64,000 nucleotides of DNA from Mycolicibacterium porcinum. GTDB lineage: Bacteria; Actinomycetota; Actinomycetes; Mycobacteriales; Mycobacteriaceae. The notes beneath the pieces were generated by a model that was not told where the DNA came from, searched no databases, and saw only the letters and a list, made by a program, of their open reading frames with translations. A program made the translations under genes and the position numbers. The DNA lies in NCBI GenBank assembly GCA_002086835.1, contig MVIG01000006.1, forward strand, positions 279,717 to 343,716, given 5' to 3'. Shown piece after piece: positions 59,353 through 64,000 of this stretch (its first letter is position 1; each line of letters begins with the position of its first letter).

Positions 59353-60201
59353 ATGCTGTTGCCTCACCCCAGGACGGGAGACCTGTTCCCGTCGCCGGTG
59401 CCGCCGGGCTCGGGTTGGCCGGGCGATCCCGCGGATGCGTCGACGCCGTTGGCCAAGACCGCGGCGCAGGTGCGGCGGCTGGCCGCCCGGGCTGCCGCCG
59501 TGGACGAGCTGGACGCTGAGATCTCGATGTGCCGGGCCTGCCCCCGGCTGGTGAAGTGGCGCGAGGAGGTGGCCGTTGCCAAGCGGAAATCCTTTGCCGA
59601 TCAACCATATTGGGGGCGACCGGCCACCGGACTCGGTGTCGACAACCCCGGCATCTTCATCGTCGGGCTGGCGCCGGCGGCCCACGGTGCCAACCGCACC
59701 GGCCGCGTGTTCACCGGCGATCGTTCGGGAGACTTCCTGTTCGCCTCCCTGCACCGGACAGGTCTGGCGAATCAAGCCGAGAGCGTCGACGCGGCCGACG
59801 GCCTGCGGCTGCTCGGCACCCGCATGGCGGCCGCGGTGCGCTGTGCGCCGCCGGCCAACGCACCCACCCCGGCCGAGCGGGCCACCTGTGCGCCGTGGCT
59901 GCAGGCCGAATGGCGGATGGTCGGGCCTTCGGTGCGGGTGGTCATCGCGCTGGGCGGGTTCGCGTGGCGGGCGGCGCTGGAGCTGATCGGCTCGGACCTC
60001 AAGCCCGCGCCCAAGTTCGGCCACGGTGCGGCGGCCACCCTGACCTCGGTGTTCGGCCCGGTCACCCTGCTCGGTTGCTTTCACCCCAGCCAGCAGAACA
60101 CGTTCACGGGCCGGCTCACCGAGCCCATGCTCGACGACATCTTCGTCACCGCCAAACACCTGGTGGCCGAGGCGAGCGGGAACGAACCGGGCGGTTCGTG
60201 A
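59353..60201 (+). CDS. udgB: Type 5 uracil-DNA glycosylase UdgB
   Basis: 282 residues. Fe-S cluster cysteines begin at Cys60 and Cys63 (CRAC) with two more in [21 protein letters not shown]. Motif A is [19 protein letters not shown] (without the Asp/Asn base of families 1 and 4, as in family 5) and motif [16 protein letters not shown]. It removes uracil and deaminated purines from DNA (Rv1259). The start may be the ATG at 59353 or the GTG 3 bases earlier. Thirteen bases before the next gene. Confidence 0.92.
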   Translation: MLLPHPRTGDLFPSPVPPGSGWPGDPADASTPLAKTAAQVRRLAARAAAVDELDAEISMCRACPRLVKWREEVAVAKRKSFADQPYWGRPATGLGVDNPGIFIVGLAPAAHGANRTGRVFTGDRSGDFLFASLHRTGLANQAESVDAADGLRLLGTRMAAAVRCAPPANAPTPAERATCAPWLQAEWRMVGPSVRVVIALGGFAWRAALELIGSDLKPAPKFGHGAAATLTSVFGPVTLLGCFHPSQQNTFTGRLTEPMLDDIFVTAKHLVAEASGNEPGGS

Positions 60202-60214
60202 CGTTGACGCTGTC

Positions 60215-61264
60215 ATGCGGCTTTCTGTCCTCGATCTCGTCCCGGTGCGTACCGACCAGTCCACTGCCGATGCCCTGACGGCAACGACTCACCTCGCGCA
60301 GACCGCTGACCGGCTGGGATACACCCGCTACTGGCTCGCCGAGCACCACAACATGCCCGCGGTGGCCGCGACCAGCCCACCCGTGCTGATCGCGCATCTG
60401 GCCGCGCACACCACCCAGTTGCGGCTGGGTTCGGGCGGGGTGATGTTGCCCAATCACGCCCCGTTGGCGGTGGCCGAGCAGTTCGCGCTGCTGGAGGCCG
60501 CTCATCCAGGCCGCATCGATCTCGGCATCGGCCGGGCCCCGGGTTCCGACCCGGTCACGTCGCTGGCGCTGCGCGGCGCCGCAGGCCGCGATGATCGCGA
60601 CATCGAGGCGTTCCCGCAGTATCTCGACGACGTCGTGGCGCTGATGAGCGCGCGTGGTGTGCGGGTGCCGCTGCCGCGGGATCTGATGCGGGAGAACTAT
60701 GTCCTCAAGGCGACGCCGGCCGCGGTCACCGAACCACGGATGTGGCTGCTGGGCTCGTCGATGTACTCGGCGCACCTGGCGGCGGCCAAGGGGTTGCCGT
60801 ACGTGTTCGCTCACCATTTCTCGGGGCAGGGCACTGCCGAGGCGCTGGCCGTCTATCGCGACGAGTTCCAGCCCAGCGACCTGGCGTCCGAGCCGGTGAC
60901 CTTCCTGACGGTCAACGCCTCGGTGGCCGAGACCACCGAGGAGGCCATGGCGCTGCTGTTGCCGCAGCTGCAGATGATGGGCCGGCTGCGTACCGGTCAG
61001 CCGCTGGGCGCGCTCGACCTGGTCGAGGACGCCGAGGCGACGACCCTCACCCCGCAGGCGCAGGCGGTTGTGGCCTCCGGGCTTCGGCGTGCCGTGGTCG
61101 GTTCGCCTACGGAGGCGGCTGAGCAGGTCCGGGCACTTGCCGAAGAATTCGACGTCGACGAGGTGATGGTCAACCCGGTGGGTTCGGCCCGCCGCGGCGC
61201 CGATCCGGCCACCGCGACGGCGCGCGATACCACCCTGGAACTGCTCGCCAAGGAGCTGTTCTGA
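60215..61264 (+). CDS. LLM-class (luciferase-like) flavin oxidoreductase
   Basis: 349 residues, TIM-barrel of the bacterial-luciferase group. MRLSVLDLVPVRTDQSTADA, RYWLAEHHNMPAVAATSPPV, LRLGSGGVMLPNHAPLAVAE and GRIDLGIGRAPGSDP are family signatures. It likely uses FMN, as its N terminus matches the MsnO8 subgroup, rather than F420, but this cannot be settled from sequence. Substrate unknown. It follows udgB by 13 bases and converges on the nitroreductase gene. Confidence 0.9.
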   Translation: MRLSVLDLVPVRTDQSTADALTATTHLAQTADRLGYTRYWLAEHHNMPAVAATSPPVLIAHLAAHTTQLRLGSGGVMLPNHAPLAVAEQFALLEAAHPGRIDLGIGRAPGSDPVTSLALRGAAGRDDRDIEAFPQYLDDVVALMSARGVRVPLPRDLMRENYVLKATPAAVTEPRMWLLGSSMYSAHLAAAKGLPYVFAHHFSGQGTAEALAVYRDEFQPSDLASEPVTFLTVNASVAETTEEAMALLLPQLQMMGRLRTGQPLGALDLVEDAEATTLTPQAQAVVASGLRRAVVGSPTEAAEQVRALAEEFDVDEVMVNPVGSARRGADPATATARDTTLELLAKELF

Positions 61265-61271
61265 GGCGCCG

Positions 61272-61721
61272 CTAAGGCGTAAGGACGACCACCGGAATCG
61301 GCCGCGTGGTCCGCTTCTGGTAGCCGATGTAGCGGTTCTTGTTGCCCTTCATGTTGTTCACGATGTCCCACAACCGCGGGTAATCGGGGTCTCCGGGCAA
61401 CACCGGCTTGGCCGTCACGCCGAATCGCTTGGGCCCCACGTTGATCTCGACCTGGGGCTTGGCCTTCAGGTTGTGGTACCAGCCCGGAGATGTGGGCTCG
61501 CCGCCTTTCGACGCCACCACGAGGTAGTCGGCTCCGTCTTTCGCGTAGGCCAGCGAATTCGCGCGCTGCTGGCCGGTTTTGGCGCCGACGGTGTGCAGGA
61601 TCAATGTTGACGGGCCGCCCGGGATCGTATGCCCGATCCGGCCGTCGGTGGCCTTGTAGATCTTGTCGTGCAACATCAACATCGGGAGGCCGACATAGCG
61701 CTCCCACCAGGGCATGCTCAT
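61272..61721 (-). CDS. F420-type deazaflavin-dependent nitroreductase (Rv1261c type)
   Basis: 149 residues, same length as Rv1261c, of the Ddn/FDOR-A family. GGPSTLILHTVGAKTGQQRA and LVVASKGGEPTSPGWYHNLK line the F420 site; VGPKRFGVTAKPVLPGD and the final RYIGYQKRTTRPIPVVVLTP complete the split beta-barrel. It probably reduces quinones or nitro compounds with F420H2. The start at 61721 (MSMPWWERY) lies 4 bases after the HIT stop, so the two genes are coupled. Confidence 0.88.
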   Translation of the reverse strand: MSMPWWERYVGLPMLMLHDKIYKATDGRIGHTIPGGPSTLILHTVGAKTGQQRANSLAYAKDGADYLVVASKGGEPTSPGWYHNLKAKPQVEINVGPKRFGVTAKPVLPGDPDYPRLWDIVNNMKGNKNRYIGYQKRTTRPIPVVVLTP

Positions 61722-61725
61722 GCGC

Positions 61726-62163
61726 TCAATCCTGCGCGGATTCGTCGAGCTGCGCCAATGCTGCACGTAGCAGGCGGCCAGACTCTTCCCGGTCCGGGTC
61801 GCGACGCACCATCATGCCCTTGACGAACGACAGTTTGTCGCCGGCCTGGCGCGGCACCACGTGCAGGTGGATGTGGAACACGCTCTGGAACGCGGCCTTG
61901 CCGTCGTTGATCACGATGTTGTTTCCGTCGGCGTGCAGCCCGGACAGCCGGGCGGCCCGGGCGATGCGCTGGCCGATTCGTGCCATCGCCGCGACGGTCT
62001 CTGCCGGCGTGTCCGTCAGGTCGACCGTGTGCTGCCTCGGGATCACCAGGGTGTGGCCGCGGGTGAACGGCCTGATGTCGAGAATGCCCAGGTAATCGTC
62101 GTCCTCGTAGATGCGGATGGCGGGCGCCTCCCCGGCGACGATGGCGCAGAATACGCAAGACAT
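61726..62163 (-). CDS. HIT-family nucleotide hydrolase (Rv1262c type)
   Basis: 145 residues. The histidine triad HIHLH (97-101) and N-terminal CVFCAIVAGEAPAIRIYEDD define the HIT/HINT family, with Cys3 and Cys6 possible zinc ligands. It hydrolyses nucleoside phosphoramidates or dinucleoside polyphosphates. The start has no obvious ribosome-binding site but is the only family-matching ATG. Upstream gene of a two-gene unit with the nitroreductase. Confidence 0.9.
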   Translation of the reverse strand: MSCVFCAIVAGEAPAIRIYEDDDYLGILDIRPFTRGHTLVIPRQHTVDLTDTPAETVAAMARIGQRIARAARLSGLHADGNNIVINDGKAAFQSVFHIHLHVVPRQAGDKLSFVKGMMVRRDPDREESGRLLRAALAQLDESAQD

Positions 62164-62172
62164 GCCGCCACG

Positions 62173-62643
62173 TTAGCCGCCTGCGGTGGCTGCCCATTCG
62201 GCGACGCGGCGTTCGCGCTCCTGCGGCGTGAGGTCTTCGACGCGCGTCATCACGGTCCAGCGCTGGCCGAACGGGTCGAGGATGGAGGCGAACCGGTCGC
62301 CGGTGACGAACGTCTGTGCGGGCTCGCGGATCGTGGCGCCGGCCTTCTCGGCTCGGGACACCACGTCGTCGACGTCCGGGCAGTAGAACCCGATCGAATG
62401 AGTCGCGGCGGCACCTGGGGTGGGTGCGGCGATCTGATAGGCCTCCTGCGGGTCGCCGAGTTGCAGCCGGCCGGTGCCGAAGTCCAGTTCGGCATGCGCG
62501 ACGGTGCCGTCGGGTCCGTCCATCCGTTCGACGACTTCGGCGCCGAACACGTTCTGGTAGAACGTGATCGCCTTGGCGGCGCCGTCGACGCAGATGAACG
62601 GGGTCAGGCTGGTGTAGCCCTGCGGAATCGGTGTGACACTCAT
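62173..62643 (-). CDS. VOC-superfamily glyoxalase/bleomycin-resistance-like protein (PhnB type)
   Basis: 156 residues. GYTSLTPFICVDGAAKAITF, YQNVFGAEVVERMDGPDGTV, AHAELDFGTGRLQLGD and DRFASILDPFGQRWTVMTRV are the PhnB-like VOC fold. The usual metal ligands (His, Glu) are only partly conserved, so enzyme activity is uncertain. The ATG at 62643 begins MSVTPIPQ. Divergent from an AraC regulator 27 bases away, which may control it. Confidence 0.85.
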   Translation of the reverse strand: MSVTPIPQGYTSLTPFICVDGAAKAITFYQNVFGAEVVERMDGPDGTVAHAELDFGTGRLQLGDPQEAYQIAAPTPGAAATHSIGFYCPDVDDVVSRAEKAGATIREPAQTFVTGDRFASILDPFGQRWTVMTRVEDLTPQERERRVAEWAATAGG

Positions 62644-62657
62644 ACCGACCAGTTTCG

Positions 62658-62663
62658 TAGGCT
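62658..62663 (+). promoter_or_regulatory. -10 of leaderless araC-type regulator
   Basis: TAGGCT, then 7 bases, then the ATG at 62671. Confidence 0.5.
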
Positions 62664-62670
62664 GGTGGTC

Positions 62671-63495
62671 ATGGCCGCTTGGAAAAACGCGCCAGAGCGG
62701 GGCGTGGTCGGCCGTGCCGGCAATGTCTCGGCTTTCGACCTGCACCGCTGGGCACCGTCGGAGGATGCGGCGAGGTTCGTCGAGCACTTCTGGTCGGTGA
62801 CCTGGGATCGGCACGAGGCAGGTCCGTTCGCGAGCACGGTGATCACCTTCCCGGCCATGCACCTGACCCGTGAGTGGGGCGATGACGGTGTGCGCCATGG
62901 TCATCGGCTACCCAGCACGTTGCTGCACGGGGTGGTGCCCAAGGTCTTCCGCATCACCATCAGCGGCCGTGGGGCAGTGGTGGGGGCACGATTCAGGCCC
63001 GGTGGTTTCACCGCCCGGTTCGGCGGCGATGCCGCCGCGATGACGGGGCGGGTGGTGCCGGTAGACGACGAACTGCTGGGCACACCAGTGGATTTCGGTG
63101 AAGACGCGACAGATGTCCGGCTCGGGTTTGACTCGATGATCGGGGCGATGACCGGCGAGGTGGATCCGACGTATCTGGAGCTGACGTCGCTGGTCGATCG
63201 AATGCGAGACGACGGGTCGCTGCACCGGGTCGAGCAGGTCATGGCGCTCTCGCCGTGGAGTACGCGAACCACGCAGCGGGTGTTCCGTCGCTACGTCGGG
63301 GTGACGGTCAAGTGGGTGCTTTGCCGCTACCGGCTACAGCAGGCGGCCCTGGAGATCGAGAGCGAACCCGACGTCGATTTTGCCGATCTCGCAGTGCGAC
63401 TCGGCTGGTACGACCAGGCCCATTTCATCAACGACTTCCGGTCCATGCTGGGCAGCACCCCGGGGGAGTACGCGGCCGCGCATGGTGGCGGTTAG
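62671..63495 (+). CDS. AraC-family regulator
   Basis: 274 residues. A DUF6597-like N-terminal sensing domain (VSAFDLHRWAPSEDAARFVE, HFWSVTWDRH, and GARFRPGGFTARFGGDAAAM) precedes the AraC HTH pair at about 205-270 (STRTTQRVFRRYVGVTVKWV, LAVRLGWYDQAHFINDFRSM). The last segment GSTPGEYAA is the conserved HTH end. It is divergent from the VOC gene, a likely target. The last 4 bases overlap the convergent CDGP-type gene. Ligand unknown. Confidence 0.88.
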   Translation: MAAWKNAPERGVVGRAGNVSAFDLHRWAPSEDAARFVEHFWSVTWDRHEAGPFASTVITFPAMHLTREWGDDGVRHGHRLPSTLLHGVVPKVFRITISGRGAVVGARFRPGGFTARFGGDAAAMTGRVVPVDDELLGTPVDFGEDATDVRLGFDSMIGAMTGEVDPTYLELTSLVDRMRDDGSLHRVEQVMALSPWSTRTTQRVFRRYVGVTVKWVLCRYRLQQAALEIESEPDVDFADLAVRLGWYDQAHFINDFRSMLGSTPGEYAAAHGGG

Positions 63496-63785
63496 CCGTC
63501 GATATGCGTCGGCGGATCGGCGAAGGTGAAATCGAACGGATAGTCGTGCCCGGGGCCCATCGGGTCGCAGCGTTTGACGGGCACGAGGTGGGAACTGAAG
63601 CCGCTGGGCACATAGCCCCAGGTTCCGATGCATCGTTGCCAGCTGCCGTCGGGCTGGATGGGGCCGTCGCACTTGCTGATGACGTTGCCGCCATATACAC
63701 AGCCGGCGCTAGCCGGCGGGGCCGAGGTGATCAGCCCGGCTACGGTCAGCACGGTGGCCAGGCCTCCGATGATGAAGAGCTTCAT
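63492..63785 (-). CDS. Small secreted CDGP-type cysteine protein
   Basis: 97 residues with a Sec signal peptide (LFIIGGLATVLTVAGLITSA, cleavage probably after ASA at about residue 27). The mature part has four cysteines in AGCVYGG, SKCDGPIQPDGSWQRC and KRCDPMG, probably two disulphides, plus an aromatic C terminus. This CDGP(x)QPDG pattern recurs in small mycobacterial exported proteins of unknown function. GGGAGA upstream of the ATG supports the start. Confidence 0.85.
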   Translation of the reverse strand: MKLFIIGGLATVLTVAGLITSAPPASAGCVYGGNVISKCDGPIQPDGSWQRCIGTWGYVPSGFSSHLVPVKRCDPMGPGHDYPFDFTFADPPTHIDG

Positions 63786-63923
63786 GGGTTCTCCCGTCTG
63801 CCGCTACTCAACGACGCTACCGCTCAGGTGACTCGGTGGTGGAGCCTTTGTATCTTTCGCCGCGGGTAGGCACTGTCGATCACCCTCCGACGCCATCAGA
63901 GGGGCACCGCCGCTCGCACGGCA

Positions 63924-64000
63924 TCAGAAGGGTGGGGGTGGTCCGTGTTCTTCGGCGAGCCAGGCTTGGTATTGGCGTTCGGTTTCGAGGTCGTGGTTGA
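63924..64000 (-). CDS. C-terminal fragment of HNH endonuclease/13E12-repeat protein (continues outside window)
   Basis: Only the last 24 or so codons are inside the window. They read DLETERQYQAWLAEEHG followed by PPPPF and stop, the usual end of mycobacterial DUF222/HNH 13E12-type proteins, which are repeated mobile-like genes. The rest of the protein, including the HNH motif, lies past base 64000, so the assignment depends on the tail alone. Confidence 0.55.
   Translation of the reverse strand, partial: NHDLETERQYQAWLAEEHGPPPPF

Overview
This window looks like a chromosomal segment of a fast-growing mycobacterium (Mycolicibacterium type). The base composition is GC-rich, GTG starts are common, many promoters lead straight onto the start codon (leaderless), and the gene order from fadD6 to the HIT protein follows the Mycobacterium tuberculosis Rv1206-Rv1262c neighbourhood with some insertions and losses. 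Assignments rest on recognised motifs and remembered family sequences; no database search was run. I see no tRNA, rRNA, CRISPR array, insertion sequence or prophage. The first gene (acyl-CoA synthetase) and the last (HNH/13E12-type protein) are cut by the window edges.

Layout: 1-7.8 kb holds fadD6 (partial), folP2-gpgS, a DivIVA-like protein, a 3-methyladenine glycosylase, a 55-residue DUF3117 protein, and the divergent glgM/glgC pair, so methylglucose-lipopolysaccharide and alpha-glucan precursor synthesis sit side by side. 7.8-13.2 kb carries a DGAT2-like acyltransferase divergent from a TetR gene, then a TetR-ABC exporter-methyltransferase operon. 13.3-18.5 kb is the envelope-stress block: O-methyltransferase, sigE-rseA-htrA-tatB, and mrp. 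18.5-24.1 kb holds a lytic-transglycosylase-like protein, DUF1003, a soluble MgtE-like PRC/CBS protein, an HpcH/HpaI lyase, and two small stress or membrane proteins. 24.2-29.3 kb is the trehalose importer lpqY-sugABC with a SUFU-domain gene coupled behind it. 29.3-40.6 kb has corA, malic enzyme, lpqZ, an SDR, an Xre/methionine aminopeptidase pair, an MHS transporter, kgd and an EcsC-like protein. 40.7-48.5 kb has two drug-type MFS transporters, an FAD-linked oxidase and a nuclease-helicase. 48.7-64 kb has lprE, deaD, an acyltransferase, an iron-box-controlled siderophore-interacting protein, DUF5995, cyp130 with its TetR, a rhomboid protease, a second FAD-linked oxidase, tap, udgB, several small redox enzymes, an AraC regulator and a secreted CDGP-type protein.

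How the parts fit: imported trehalose (LpqY-SugABC) and ADP-glucose (GlgC) both feed maltose-1-phosphate/alpha-glucan metabolism (GlgM), and GpgS starts the methylglucose polysaccharide pathway. SigE, RseA and HtrA form one envelope-stress circuit. Kgd, malic enzyme and the FAD-linked oxidases belong to central carbon metabolism. The most informative non-coding signals are palindromic operators sitting on leaderless promoters (8706-8719, 13171-13206, 33748-33785, 53859-53876, 55736-55753), an iron box (52262-52280), a U-tract terminator (13252-13285, minus strand) and a perfect 14-bp hairpin holding the glgM stop codon in its loop (4628-4659). No intergenic gap exceeds 300 bases. I did not find a clearly new multi-gene system; the best candidates for new biology are the Xre/MetAP pair with twin palindromes, the MgtE-like protein with no channel coupled to DUF1003, and the SUFU gene attached to the trehalose importer.
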